64,000 bases of DNA. Origin: UBA11606 sp049437325 (GTDB lineage: Bacteria; Actinomycetota; Acidimicrobiia; Acidimicrobiales; Aldehydirespiratoraceae). The stretch lies in NCBI GenBank assembly GCA_049437325.1, contig JBMTIM010000008.1, positions 1 through 64,000 on the forward strand. The letters run 5' to 3'. Positions 43,785 through 52,512 of the stretch are shown in pieces. How positions within the stretch are numbered: the first letter of the stretch is position 1; the number at the start of each line of letters is the position of its first letter. The notes under the pieces were generated by a model. The model did no database searches and had not been told where the DNA came from. It saw nothing but the letters and a program-made list of their open reading frames with translations. A program made the translations under genes and the position numbers.

Positions 43785-44467
43785 GACAAGAAGTCCTCTT
43801 CCCAGTTGTACGGGCCCTGTGGGGAATACGAGGCGTCATCATCCGCTGGACGCAGTCGCTCGCCGGCCGCTTTTGCGGTGGCGATGAACTCGCGCATCTT
43901 GACTGCGTCCTTGCGTCCTGGCGCCGACTCCACCCCGGTGGCGACGTCCACTCCCCAGGGTTGTACGCGTTCGATGGCATCTTCGACGTTGCCCACATGA
44001 AGCCCTCCGGCCAACAGCACCCGATGCCCTGCAGTCGGCGCGCTTTCGGCGAGGCTCCAGTCGAAGACCTCGCCACTGCCGGGTTCGGCACCGTCGATCA
44101 TCACGGCGTCGGCTCCGAAGTCGGCGAGGCGACCGAGTCCGGGATGTCCGGCCGGAAAGGCTTTGATCACGATCGGTATGAGCGAGCGCACGTGGCGGGT
44201 CTGCTCCACAGACTCATTGCCGTGCAGTTGGGCAGCCCGGAGCCCGGCCCGCTGTGTGAGTTCGACGACCCGACCCGGAAGCTCGTCCCGGAAGATCCCG
44301 ACGGTCAGCGTCTCCGGTGGGAGCCGGCGAACGATTTCGCGTGCCCGGTCGGGCGCAATCTGTCGAGTGGACCCGTTGACGAAATTGAACCCCAGCGCAT
44401 CGGCTCCGAGGGCGACAGCGAGCAGCGCATCTTCCTCGGTCGTCACACCACAGATCTTCACGAACAC
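43781..44467 (-). CDS. trpF: Phosphoribosylanthranilate isomerase
   Basis: 228 residues. The N-terminal KICGVT contains the catalytic Cys6, VMIDG the catalytic Asp, and LLAGGLHVGNV the phosphate-binding loop. The C-terminal about 25 residues (DDDASYSPQGPYNWEEDFLS) are an acidic tail beyond the usual barrel. The GTG at 44467 lies seven bases behind a TAGCGT box, so trpF-trpB-trpA probably has its own leaderless promoter; trpC ends 61 bases upstream. Confidence 0.95.
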   Translation of the reverse strand: MFVKICGVTTEEDALLAVALGADALGFNFVNGSTRQIAPDRAREIVRRLPPETLTVGIFRDELPGRVVELTQRAGLRAAQLHGNESVEQTRHVRSLIPIVIKAFPAGHPGLGRLADFGADAVMIDGAEPGSGEVFDWSLAESAPTAGHRVLLAGGLHVGNVEDAIERVQPWGVDVATGVESAPGRKDAVKMREFIATAKAAGERLRPADDDASYSPQGPYNWEEDFLS

Positions 44468-44474
44468 ATCGATG

Positions 44475-44480
44475 ACGCTA
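44475..44480 (-). promoter_or_regulatory. Leaderless -10 box for trpF-trpB-trpA
   Basis: TAGCGT on the minus strand, seven bases, then GTG at 44467. Confidence 0.45.
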
Positions 44481-44528
44481 CCCGGAGTCAGCAGTCTTGG
44501 TATCGGCTTTCCTCGGCAACTCTCGTGG

Positions 44529-45314
44529 TCAGTCGAGGCCGCGGAGCCGGCGGATCTCCGATGCGGGATCGCTGCTTCTCACCAGCGTCTCACCGACCAG
44601 CAAGGCGTGGTAGCCGGCTCGGGCCAGCGCTGCAGCGTCGCTCGCATCTCGCACACCGGACTCGGCGACTCGGACGACACCGGATGGAATCTGGGGTGCC
44701 AAGCGCACTGCCCGCTGCTGGTCGACCGCAAACGTCACGAGGTCGCGTTGGTTGACCCCGATCAAGTCACCTTCCGCTGTGAGTGCCCGTTCGAGCTCCG
44801 CCTCGTCGTGGATCTCGATGAGGGCATCGAGACCGACTTCGTTGGCGAGCGCACGAAAATCGCGCAGCTCTGCGTCGTCGAGGGCGGCCGCAATCAGGAG
44901 CACGCAGTCAGCCCCCATGAGCCGGGCATCGACCACGTCGCGGGTATCGACGGTGAAGTCTTTGCGGATGACCGGGAGCGAGGTGGCAGTCCGCGCCGCC
45001 CGCAGGTCCGCCACGGAACCACCGAACCACTGTTCATCTGTCAGAACAGAGAGACACGTTGCGCCCCCTCGTTCATAGGTGCTGGCGAGCAAACCCGGGT
45101 CGAGGTCAGCGAACAGATCTCCCTTCGACGGGGAGCGTCTCTTGATCTCGCTGATGATCGCGACTCCCTCGGACGCAGCCGTCAGCGCGGAGCGAAAGCC
45201 ACGAGTCGGCTCGAGATGCGCTACGTCCTCGAGAAGCGCATCGAGGATCCGAACGTCGGCCCTTGCCGCTGTTCGATGCGCTTCGAGGATGCGATCGAGG
45301 TAGGTCGCGGGCAG
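44529..45314 (-). CDS. trpC: Indole-3-glycerol phosphate synthase with apparent CTG start
   Basis: 261 residues if begun at CTG 45314. The frame is closed two codons earlier by the TGA of the monooxygenase-like gene, and no ATG, GTG or TTG lies between that stop and codon 75. A TTG at 45092 would remove the essential N-terminal catalytic segment, which is present in the DNA and reads I-I-S-E-I-K-R-R-S-P-S-K-G (catalytic Glu and Lys). GGAAAGGG lies about ten bases before the CTG and supports initiation there. The rest is typical: VIRKDFTVD, GADCVLLIAA, ENGVNQRD-like LIGVNQRDL and VAESGV. It closes the indole ring before TrpA. Confidence 0.88.
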   Translation of the reverse strand: MPATYLDRILEAHRTAARADVRILDALLEDVAHLEPTRGFRSALTAASEGVAIISEIKRRSPSKGDLFADLDPGLLASTYERGGATCLSVLTDEQWFGGSVADLRAARTATSLPVIRKDFTVDTRDVVDARLMGADCVLLIAAALDDAELRDFRALANEVGLDALIEIHDEAELERALTAEGDLIGVNQRDLVTFAVDQQRAVRLAPQIPSGVVRVAESGVRDASDAAALARAGYHALLVGETLVRSSDPASEIRRLRGLD

Positions 45315-45317
45315 GGT

Positions 45318-45623
45318 TCAGAGACCCTTTCCGGTGGCGGGGGTGAGACTGATCAGCTCAGGTGCACCGCCGAGGAGGTCGACGATCGCAGTCTGAAACG
45401 CCTTCATGGCCTCGGTGCCGCCGTGGAGCTTCAGCGAATCGACATCTCGGTAGAGCTCGTAGATGTAGGCGACGTTGTCGTCTTTGCGATCGAAGTGAAG
45501 GATGTAGATCTCGGTTCCCTCCTCCTGCGCCACCTGGGCATTCATGGCGTCGTACGCAGTCAGAAAGGCTTCGCGGGCGCCTTCTTTCAGCGGAAGTTTG
45601 GCAATCATCGCAGTTTTCGACAT
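45318..45623 (-). CDS. Antibiotic-biosynthesis-monooxygenase-like protein
   Basis: 101 residues with the dimeric alpha/beta-barrel pattern of the ABM family: a strand MIAKLPLKEG, a helix AREAFLTAYDAM, then GTEIYILHFDRKDDNVAYIYELYRDVDS. ABM-fold proteins include monooxygenases, isomerases and heme-degrading enzymes; the function here is unknown. The ATG at 45623 has TACCCT six bases upstream. It is in the same reading frame as trpC and separated from it only by TGA-ACC, so its translation probably sets up trpC initiation. Confidence 0.78.
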   Translation of the reverse strand: MSKTAMIAKLPLKEGAREAFLTAYDAMNAQVAQEEGTEIYILHFDRKDDNVAYIYELYRDVDSLKLHGGTEAMKAFQTAIVDLLGGAPELISLTPATGKGL

Positions 45624-45629
45624 GGTCGA

Positions 45630-45635
45630 AGGGTA
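45630..45635 (-). promoter_or_regulatory. Leaderless -10 box for the ABM-trpC unit
   Basis: TACCCT on the minus strand, six bases, then ATG at 45623. Confidence 0.5.
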
Positions 45636-45660
45636 GGGGTCGGCGTACCGAACGCGCGAA

Positions 45661-46227
45661 TCAGGCACCGGTGCGTCGCTCGCCACGCGCAGCTCGGCCG
45701 AGCGCAACGATGGGAGCCGCAACGAGCAGGAGTACGCCTGCCACGACGATCGACACCACACCGAGGCCGATCACCTGTCCCGCCCCGAGGATCGCGCCGA
45801 AGAGAATCGAGGAAAGTCCGCCGACCAACAGCACGGCTGGCGCAACCGTGAGCCACCTCGGCAAGGCACTGTCGGTGATCGGCCGATCATCAGCATCGTC
45901 GAACGCCTCGTCGGGACCGGCGTCGAAGGGTCGAAAGTCGTCCCCGCTGTGGCGGGACCGATGGTGCCGGGGTGTGGGCTGTGGCGCCGCAGCTCTGAGC
46001 CGTTGCCGGTCGTACGCAGCCCGTTCGTCGGGATCACCGAGCACAGCCCACGCCTCGTTGATCCTGCGCATTCGGTCCTCGGCTGCACGACGGGACGATT
46101 CCGAGTCGTGGTGGAGGTCAGGGTGAGCAGTTCGAGCCGCCGTGAGGTACGCCCGCCTGATCTCGGCCATCGATGCCTCGGGGGCAACGCCGAGAACCTG
46201 GTAGTGCTTGGAGCTGCGGCCGTTCAC
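45661..46227 (-). CDS. Membrane-anchored J-domain protein
   Basis: 188 residues. A J domain at about 8-72 has the HPD motif (RTAHPDLHHD), needed to stimulate an Hsp70 ATPase. A disordered Arg/His-rich linker follows and then two hydrophobic helices (about 127-148 and 150-172), so the J domain is held at the membrane. There is no zinc-finger or substrate domain, so it is not classical DnaJ. The GTG is seven bases behind TACGGT. It is divergent from the two-component system. Confidence 0.85.
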   Translation of the reverse strand: MNGRSSKHYQVLGVAPEASMAEIRRAYLTAARTAHPDLHHDSESSRRAAEDRMRRINEAWAVLGDPDERAAYDRQRLRAAAPQPTPRHHRSRHSGDDFRPFDAGPDEAFDDADDRPITDSALPRWLTVAPAVLLVGGLSSILFGAILGAGQVIGLGVVSIVVAGVLLLVAAPIVALGRAARGERRTGA

Positions 46228-46234
46228 GAATCGA

Positions 46235-46240
46235 ACCGTA
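46235..46240 (-). promoter_or_regulatory. Leaderless -10 box for the J-domain gene
   Basis: TACGGT on the minus strand, seven bases, then GTG at 46227. Confidence 0.45.
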
Positions 46241-46256
46241 CTTGTTCACGGTTCGC

Positions 46257-46262
46257 TAACAC
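46257..46262 (+). promoter_or_regulatory. Possible -10 box for the two-component operon
   Basis: TAACAC in the divergent region with the J-domain gene; it predicts a 14-base leader before GTG 46283. No convincing -35. Confidence 0.3.
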
Positions 46263-46282
46263 CTGTGAGCGAAGATGAGTGG

Positions 46283-46975
46283 GTGAGCGAAGAACCTGTC
46301 ATCGTCGTCGTCGAAGACGATCCCAACATCGCCGACCTGGTCGAGCTCTATCTGCGACGTGATGGCTACCGGCCATATCAGGCACCGACAGGTGAGCGAG
46401 CGCTGGAAATCGTTGCCCTGCGTCGACCCAAGCTGGTGATACTCGACATCGGACTTCCCGGAGAACTCGACGGCATCGATGTCTGTCGCAGTATCCGTGC
46501 CGAATCCGACGTTCCGATCATCTTCCTCACCGCACGAGACGACGAGGTCGACCGCGTCCTCGGACTCGAACTCGGCGCCGACGACTATGTCACGAAGCCG
46601 TTCAGTCCCCGTGAACTCGTGGCTCGGGTGAAGGCAATCTTGCGACGCACCGAGCTGACCGCAATGGACCGCAGTGACGATCGGCCCGAACCGATCGATC
46701 TCGGCGCCGACATCATCATCGACCCGGCCCGACGAGAGGTGACAGTCGGTGGTGCAGCCGTTGCACTCGCCACCCGAGAGTTCGACTTGCTCCTGCATCT
46801 GAGCACGAACCGAGGGCTGGCGCTCTCGCGCCGTCAGTTGCTCGATTCCGTCTGGGGCGACGGCTGGATCGGTGACGATCGCACCGTCGACGTTCACGTT
46901 CGGCAACTTCGAAAAAAGCTTGGCGATGGACTCGTGCTCGAGACCGTCTGGGGCGTCGGATACCGGCTCGACTGA
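46283..46975 (+). CDS. OmpR-family response regulator
   Basis: 230 residues. The receiver domain has the acidic pocket VVVEDD, phospho-acceptor Asp55 in LVILDIGLP, Thr in FLTARDD and Lys in YVTKPFSPRE. The C-terminal winged helix (about 130-230) ends TVWGVGYRLD, as in OmpR/PhoB. GTG 46283 is preferred over GTG 46265, which would sit too close to the -10 box. It is paired with the histidine kinase one base downstream. Its target is unknown. Confidence 0.93.
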   Translation: MSEEPVIVVVEDDPNIADLVELYLRRDGYRPYQAPTGERALEIVALRRPKLVILDIGLPGELDGIDVCRSIRAESDVPIIFLTARDDEVDRVLGLELGADDYVTKPFSPRELVARVKAILRRTELTAMDRSDDRPEPIDLGADIIIDPARREVTVGGAAVALATREFDLLLHLSTNRGLALSRRQLLDSVWGDGWIGDDRTVDVHVRQLRKKLGDGLVLETVWGVGYRLD

Positions 46976-46976
46976 C

Positions 46977-48344
46977 ATGCGCCGTCGTCTTGCCATCGCC
47001 ATCGTCGGTCTCGTGGTCGCTGCGCTCTTCCTTGCCGGGATCGGAACGATCGTGCTGACCAACGTCACCAGTCGAGCCGACGCCGAACACGATCTGCGGG
47101 AGCAGGTGGAGGCGATCGGAGGGCTGCTCGACGAGTTGACGCTCGTCCGCACCGCTCGGGACAATGAGGCGACGCTGCGAGAGCGGCTTCGGAACATGGC
47201 CGCATCGATCTCGGTCGAAGGGATCGGCCTCTTGGTTCTCCCCCGGAACGGCGATCCGATCGGGGAACTCCCTGAGGGGCTGACACTCGAGGACCTCGAT
47301 CTGACATCGCTACGGATCGGCGAGACGATCAGCAATCGCGAGAGCGAGTTGATCTGGGCGGCTCGAAGCAGCGAAAACCGCCAGGGGATTCCGCAACTCC
47401 TGGTGATGACCACCGACGCAGACCCGACCCTGCCTCCTGCGTTTCGCTGGTTCCTTGTCGCATCGGCGGCAACCATCGGCATTGCCCTTGTGGTGACCGT
47501 CCGCCTTTCCCGCCGCCTGACCGAACCCATTCGCCAAGCCCGCGACGTCACGGGACGTCTTGCCAACGGGGAGTTGACCGCCCGTGTACCCGTCGAAGCT
47601 GCCGACATCGGCGACGAGGTCGGAGAACTCACGGCATCGATCAATCAGATGGCGGAAAGTCTGCAACGAGCCAATGCCCTCGAACGCCAATTCCTGATGT
47701 CGGTCAGTCACGATCTCCGTACACCCTTGACATCGATCAAGGGCTACGCCGAGGCGCTGACCGACGGTGCGGTCGACCAACCCGAACGAGTGGGCGAGAT
47801 CATCGAGCAGGAGGCGAACCGTCTGGAACGGCTCGTGGGCGATCTGCTGCTGCTCGCCCGACTCGAGAGTACGGAATTTCCGCTGCACCACTCGATCATC
47901 GACCCGCGATCGACCATCAGCTCGGTCATCGACGGCCTCCACCCCGATGCGTCGGACCGCGGGATCGAGATCCTTTCCCGCTTCCCCGACCATGAGGTGA
48001 CGATCGACGTGGATCCCGATCGATTTGCCCAGATCGTCGCCAACCTCGTGAGCAACGCACTCCGCTACGCGTCTCGCACGGTGTCGCTCACCCTCTGGAC
48101 CGGCGCGGATCGAGTCCACTTCGCCATCGGCGATGACGGGCCGGGAATCGACGACGACGATCTCCCCCACGTCTTCGAACGGCTGTACACCGCAGCAGCG
48201 AATCCGGCGATCAAGGAGTCGGGGTCCGGACTCGGACTGGCGATCGTGCGGGATCTGACGGAACGAATGCGCGGCTCGGTGACCGCTCGCCGCTCCGCCA
48301 TGGGTGGTGCCGAGTTCGTGGTCAGCTTTCAGAAGGCGCGCTGA
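46977..48344 (+). CDS. Membrane sensor histidine kinase
   Basis: 455 residues. TM1 is about 6-30, an extracellular sensor domain of about 125 residues follows, TM2 about 157-177, HAMP 178-231, HisKA with H245 in SVSHDLRTPLTSIKGYAEA, and HATPase with N box NLVSNALRYA, G1 GDDGPGI, F box VFERLY and G2 GSGLGLAIV. It starts at ATG one base after the regulator stop. The sensor domain is not recognised. Its end overlaps the convergent ygfZ gene by 23 bases. Confidence 0.94.
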   Translation: MRRRLAIAIVGLVVAALFLAGIGTIVLTNVTSRADAEHDLREQVEAIGGLLDELTLVRTARDNEATLRERLRNMAASISVEGIGLLVLPRNGDPIGELPEGLTLEDLDLTSLRIGETISNRESELIWAARSSENRQGIPQLLVMTTDADPTLPPAFRWFLVASAATIGIALVVTVRLSRRLTEPIRQARDVTGRLANGELTARVPVEAADIGDEVGELTASINQMAESLQRANALERQFLMSVSHDLRTPLTSIKGYAEALTDGAVDQPERVGEIIEQEANRLERLVGDLLLLARLESTEFPLHHSIIDPRSTISSVIDGLHPDASDRGIEILSRFPDHEVTIDVDPDRFAQIVANLVSNALRYASRTVSLTLWTGADRVHFAIGDDGPGIDDDDLPHVFERLYTAAANPAIKESGSGLGLAIVRDLTERMRGSVTARRSAMGGAEFVVSFQKAR

Positions 48345-49017
48345 CGACCGCCGAGACGCCTCCGATCGACACCGTGTCTCCGATCTCGACCTTGCGCATC
48401 AGTGGCGCGAGCGCCACCAACCCTGCTGCTGACGTCACCCGCCCGACGTCCGCACCGTCGGCGGTGACCACCGCTCCCACCTCGAGTGGCTCTTGCGCAA
48501 CAAGGACGCGTACCGGACGCGGCACATTCCCACCGCGACTGTCGATGCGGGCCACGAGTTCCTGGCCCGTGTAACAGCCCTTCGTGAAGCTGACGCTGAC
48601 GTCGATCAGACGCTGACCACCCTCCCCTGGAATCGTTTCACCGGTGAGCTCGGCACCCAGCCGTGGCATGCCCGCACGGATCCGCTGCTCTTCGTCGGAC
48701 GGGTCGTCGGCACCGGGCCACACGACAGGAACAGGAATCGCTGTGTCCACGAGTTCGATCGCGGCATCGGTGCGAAGCTTGAATCGCTCGAGCCGGGCGA
48801 CGAGACCATCGGCGTGGCCAGCATCGGTGTCGAGCAGGAAATCGGTGGCGTCGAGCCGGTGGATCCGGAACCACGACGCAACCTTGCCGTTGGGTTCGAG
48901 GATGAGCGACCATGCCGTGTCGCCTGGAGCGAGCGAGTCGACGTCCTGGGAAATCTGCCCCTGGAGATACCTGGCGGCATCGGGGCCGTGGACCCGCACA
49001 GTGTCGCGCACGGTCAT
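48322..49017 (-). CDS. ygfZ: YgfZ/GcvT-like folate-binding protein
   Basis: 231 residues. The signature K-G-C-Y-x-G-Q-E is intact as KGCYTGQE with its Cys, and PNGKV near residue 42 and the C-terminal barrel are family-like. YgfZ uses folate in assembly or repair of certain iron-sulfur clusters. The ATG at 49017 overlaps the trpE stop (ATGA), so it is made from the hisI-trpE transcript, an odd partner functionally. Confidence 0.9.
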   Translation of the reverse strand: MTVRDTVRVHGPDAARYLQGQISQDVDSLAPGDTAWSLILEPNGKVASWFRIHRLDATDFLLDTDAGHADGLVARLERFKLRTDAAIELVDTAIPVPVVWPGADDPSDEEQRIRAGMPRLGAELTGETIPGEGGQRLIDVSVSFTKGCYTGQELVARIDSRGGNVPRPVRVLVAQEPLEVGAVVTADGADVGRVTSAAGLVALAPLMRKVEIGDTVSIGGVSAVVSAPSES

Positions 49018-50522
49018 TGCGGCACACCCCGACGGGCGGCGGTCATCTTGCGGGCCGCAGGGATCGCAGCCAACAGGGCCTTGGACTTGTTCTGACACTC
49101 GAGATGCTCGTCCTCGGGTACCGAGTCGGCGACAACGCCGGCGCCGGCCTGAACCGATCCTCGGTTGCCACTGATGAGCATCGTTCGGATCGTGATGGCC
49201 GTATCGATATTGCCAGAGAAGTCGAGATACCCGACGACGCCGCCGTAGGGCCCCCGCTTCACCGGCTCGAGTTCGTCGATGATTTCCATGGCCCGGACCT
49301 TCGGCGCCCCTGACAGCGTCCCGGCGGGCAACGTGGCTCGCAGCACGTCGATCGCCGTCTTGCCCGACCGCAGCTCGCCGGACACCTGCGAAGTGAGGTG
49401 CATGACGTGGCTGTACTTCTCGAGCGTCATCATCTCGTCGATCTGAAGAGACCCGAACTCGACAACCCGACCGACGTCGTTGCGAGCAAGGTCGACGAGC
49501 ATCACGTGCTCGGCAATCTCTTTGGGGTGCTCGACGAGTTCGGCCGCCATCTTTCGATCTTGCTCTTCGGTCGCTCCGCGCTTTCTGGTACCGGCGATCG
49601 GCCGGCTGATCACCCGACTCCCGAGCAACTGGACCATCGGCTCGGGTGATCCGCCGACCACCTCGAGATCGGCATGCCGCAGGAAGTACATGTACGGGCT
49701 TGGATTCACCTGTCGCAGGACCCGATACACATCGAAGGCGTCTGCATCGACGTCCAGATCGAAGCGTTGCGACAGAACCACCTGGAAGATGTCACCTGCC
49801 AAGATGTAGTCGCGTGCCGCTTCCACTGCGGCGCAGTAGTCCCGCTCCCCCATGGTCGATGTCACCTCAGGAAGGGCATCATCGAGCCCGGGGAGCGCCA
49901 TCAGCGGTTCGTCCAGTGGCTTGGCACCGTCAGCCGCAATCCGACCGAGGCGGTTGACGGCATCGTCGTAGGCGGCCTCGAGGTCGGTGTCATCGCTGAC
50001 GAAGACGTTGGCGATGAGGGTGACGCGCTGCTTCCAATGGTCATAGACGGCAAGTTCACCGATCATCGAGACGACAGCATCAGGGTGGCCGAGATCGTCG
50101 TCGGGGACCTCGGGCAGGTGCTCGACCTCTCGCACGACGTCGTAGCCCAGGTAACCCACCAACCCTCCGTGCAGCGGTGGGAGGCCCTCGAGTTCCGGCG
50201 AGCGATAGTGATCGAGCAGGCATTCCAGAGCGTGCAACATGCCCTGGTCCGTAGGAAGTTCGATACCCACCGCTCCGTGGATCTCGAGCGTGCCGTCTTT
50301 GGAGACGATCGTGGCCTGCGGGTTGCGACCGATGAACGACCATCGGCTCCAGGTATCGCCATTCTCGACCGACTCGAGCAGGAAGCCTTCGCCATCTCCG
50401 ACCACTCGAGCGAAGGCCGCAACCGGCGTCGTAAGATCTGCCAGCACCTCGGACCACACCGGCACGACGCGATGGTCGGCTGCCAGGGCCTTGAACTCCT
50501 CCAGTGTCGGGCGGATCTGCAT
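49014..50522 (-). CDS. trpE: Anthranilate synthase component I
   Basis: 502 residues, converting chorismate and ammonia to anthranilate. The N-terminal tryptophan-binding LLES (FLLESVENG) is present, so feedback inhibition is likely. The catalytic half has IFQVVLSQRF, PSPYMYFL, GSPEPMV, RPIAGTRKRG, LPAGTLSGAPK and GAGVVADSVPEDE. Component II (trpG) is not in this window. It starts three bases after the hisI stop and is clustered with his rather than with the other trp genes. Confidence 0.97.
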   Translation of the reverse strand: MQIRPTLEEFKALAADHRVVPVWSEVLADLTTPVAAFARVVGDGEGFLLESVENGDTWSRWSFIGRNPQATIVSKDGTLEIHGAVGIELPTDQGMLHALECLLDHYRSPELEGLPPLHGGLVGYLGYDVVREVEHLPEVPDDDLGHPDAVVSMIGELAVYDHWKQRVTLIANVFVSDDTDLEAAYDDAVNRLGRIAADGAKPLDEPLMALPGLDDALPEVTSTMGERDYCAAVEAARDYILAGDIFQVVLSQRFDLDVDADAFDVYRVLRQVNPSPYMYFLRHADLEVVGGSPEPMVQLLGSRVISRPIAGTRKRGATEEQDRKMAAELVEHPKEIAEHVMLVDLARNDVGRVVEFGSLQIDEMMTLEKYSHVMHLTSQVSGELRSGKTAIDVLRATLPAGTLSGAPKVRAMEIIDELEPVKRGPYGGVVGYLDFSGNIDTAITIRTMLISGNRGSVQAGAGVVADSVPEDEHLECQNKSKALLAAIPAARKMTAARRGVPQ

Positions 50523-50525
50523 CGA

Positions 50526-50939
50526 TCAGGTGAAGCGAAGGGTCTCGGGGTCGTCGACGGAGCGGTAGTAGCAGGTCTGGCGCGTCGTCCCGTCTGCATT
50601 CGTGGTGTGGCAGGCACCGGTGCCGGCCTTGCGAACCTTGTAGATCAGACTGTTCTGCTCACAGTTCACCGCCACCTCGACGAGATCGAGTACGTCACCC
50701 GATGTGGCGCCCTTGTGCCAGAGTTCCTCTCGAGACGTGCTGTAGAGCACCGCCGAACCACGCGCGAGGGTCTGACGGTACGCCTCTTCGTTGGCGTACC
50801 CGATGAAGAGCACGTCCCCCGAGTCGGCATCCTGCAGCACGACCGGGACAACCTGGTGCCCGGCCCGACCGATCTTTGCGACCTTGTCGAAATCGAGCTG
50901 CACCGTCAGTCCTTCTTCGAGCGCGTTCACGTCGGACAT
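50526..50939 (-). CDS. hisI: Phosphoribosyl-AMP cyclohydrolase
   Basis: 137 residues, opening the adenine ring in histidine synthesis. The core motif runs through STSREELWHKGATSGD and the zinc-binding cysteines lie in NCEQNS and TGACHT. There is no fused HisE (phosphoribosyl-ATP pyrophosphohydrolase) domain. It heads the hisI-trpE-ygfZ unit, about 8 kb from the start of the main his operon. The ATG follows a TACGCT box by seven bases. Confidence 0.95.
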   Translation of the reverse strand: MSDVNALEEGLTVQLDFDKVAKIGRAGHQVVPVVLQDADSGDVLFIGYANEEAYRQTLARGSAVLYSTSREELWHKGATSGDVLDLVEVAVNCEQNSLIYKVRKAGTGACHTTNADGTTRQTCYYRSVDDPETLRFT

Positions 50940-50946
50940 GGTGTGC

Positions 50947-50952
50947 AGCGTA
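50947..50952 (-). promoter_or_regulatory. Leaderless -10 box for hisI-trpE-ygfZ
   Basis: TACGCT on the minus strand, seven bases, then ATG at 50939. No leader peptide or trp attenuator can fit. Confidence 0.45.
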
Positions 50953-50977
50953 TTGGGTTCGATTCACAGCCAGTGCC

Positions 50978-50983
50978 TAGATT
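50978..50983 (+). promoter_or_regulatory. Leaderless -10 box for the amidase gene
   Basis: TAGATT, seven bases, then ATG at 50991. It is back to back with the hisI promoter. Confidence 0.45.
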
Positions 50984-50990
50984 CGCCCCG

Positions 50991-52427
50991 ATGCACGAAG
51001 AACTCGCCCGCCTCGACGCCGTTGCGCTCGCCACCGCCGTACGCCGAGGCGATGTGACACCGGCCGAGGTGCTCGAATCGACGATCGAGCGTCTCGATCT
51101 GGTCGATGGGAAGATCAACGCCGTCATCCATCGCCACGACACCGAGGCGCGTGCAGAGGTTCAGGCGGGGTTGCCGACCGGACCCTTCACCGGGGTACCG
51201 ATGCTCATGAAGGACCTCTGGGCCTGCGAGGCAGGTCGACCTCACCATCAGGGAGTCCAGGCACTCAAGGACCGCAGAACGCTGGCCACTCGCGATTCCT
51301 ATCTCGTGGAGGCATACCGGGCCGCAGGCTTCATCTCGCTCGGCCGCACCAACACGCCCGAACTCGGTGCCGGCGCAACAACCGAACCTCTCGCCTACGG
51401 CCCCAGCCGAAATCCGTGGAACCTCGACCACGGTACGGGAGGCTCGTCGGGTGGCGCAGCAGCGGCAGTCGCCGCAGGGGTGCTCCCTGCTGCGAACGCA
51501 AGCGACGGAGGTGGGTCCATCCGGATCCCTGCTGCGCTATGCGGCCTGGTCGGGCTCAAGCCGAGCAGAGGCCGTATCTCGATGGGCCCACAGCTCGACG
51601 AGTCGGGCAACAGTGTCCAGCACGTGGTGTCGCACAGCGTCCGCGACAGCGCCGCCATCCTCGATGCCACGATGGGCGCGCGGGCCGGTGACGGCGTCAT
51701 CGCTCCCCCACCACGAGCGCCGTACCGGGTACTGGCGGCTCACGAGGTCGGATCGCTCCGGATCGGCTTTCTCGACCATGCGATACGAAGCAACACCGAG
51801 ATCGACCCAGAGGTCGCTGATGCCGTCCGATCCACCGCTCGACGACTCGAGTCGCTCGGTCACACCGTCGAACGGAACGCTCCGGCGCCGTTGCTGGAGG
51901 AGTCCCGAATCACTGCATGGGGTCCTGCTCTTGCTGCCGGCACAGCGGCCAGTGTTGCCGCCATCGAACAAGAAATCGGACGACCCATCGATGCAGGTGA
52001 CGTCGAACCGTGGACCCGTTTCATTGCGCAGCGGGCTGCCAACATCAGCCCGACGGCGGTGATTGCAGCACAACGAGCGATGATGACCTTTCGCCGTGAC
52101 ACCGCCCAGTGGTGGGCTGATGGGTTCGACATCCTGTTGACGCCAACCTGCCTTCGGCCTGCGCCCCGGCTCGGTGAGATGGCACCGGATTGCGACGACC
52201 TCATGGCTGTGCAGAACACGACGCTGCACTACAGCCAACTCACGCAACCGTTCAACGTCACCGGGCAGCCGGCGCTGTCACTCCCGCTGAGCCGATCATC
52301 ACACGGACTACCGATCGGCATGCAGTTCGTCGGCGCCTACGGCCGTGAGGACCTCCTGTTCCAGCTGGCGACGCAACTCGAGGCCGAGTACCGGTGGGCT
52401 GACCACCGAGCCCCGCTGCATCCCTGA
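50991..52427 (+). CDS. Amidase-signature family enzyme
   Basis: 478 residues. The Ser-cisSer-Lys triad is visible: Lys74 in MLMKDLW, cis-Ser151 in TGGSSGGAAAA and the nucleophile Ser175 in DGGGSIRIPA, at the family's exact 24-residue spacing. It could be an aryl/acyl amidase or a 6-aminohexanoate-type hydrolase; it is not GatA by context since gatB and gatC are absent. The start is leaderless. It is a single-gene unit. Confidence 0.9.
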   Translation: MHEELARLDAVALATAVRRGDVTPAEVLESTIERLDLVDGKINAVIHRHDTEARAEVQAGLPTGPFTGVPMLMKDLWACEAGRPHHQGVQALKDRRTLATRDSYLVEAYRAAGFISLGRTNTPELGAGATTEPLAYGPSRNPWNLDHGTGGSSGGAAAAVAAGVLPAANASDGGGSIRIPAALCGLVGLKPSRGRISMGPQLDESGNSVQHVVSHSVRDSAAILDATMGARAGDGVIAPPPRAPYRVLAAHEVGSLRIGFLDHAIRSNTEIDPEVADAVRSTARRLESLGHTVERNAPAPLLEESRITAWGPALAAGTAASVAAIEQEIGRPIDAGDVEPWTRFIAQRAANISPTAVIAAQRAMMTFRRDTAQWWADGFDILLTPTCLRPAPRLGEMAPDCDDLMAVQNTTLHYSQLTQPFNVTGQPALSLPLSRSSHGLPIGMQFVGAYGREDLLFQLATQLEAEYRWADHRAPLHP

Positions 52428-52512
52428 GTCGCTCTCGGCACACCACGGTCCGGCCGAGCCGAGTGCCCGGGCGCGCTGGACGCCTCATGACGGGATCAGA
52501 GCGACAGCCGAC

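Noticed and set aside
44529..45092. trpC as a truncated 187-residue gene or pseudogene
   Set aside because: The missing N-terminus is fully encoded in frame upstream, with the catalytic motif intact, so the gene is complete with a non-standard start.
46207..46282. GAAC...GTTC near 46234-46248 as a second LexA box
   Set aside because: The half-sites are seven bases apart instead of four, so it does not fit the operator.
52428..52505. Inverted arms GTCGCTCT and AGAGCGAC as a bidirectional terminator
   Set aside because: Arms are only 8 bp and 62 bases apart, with no U-run on either strand.
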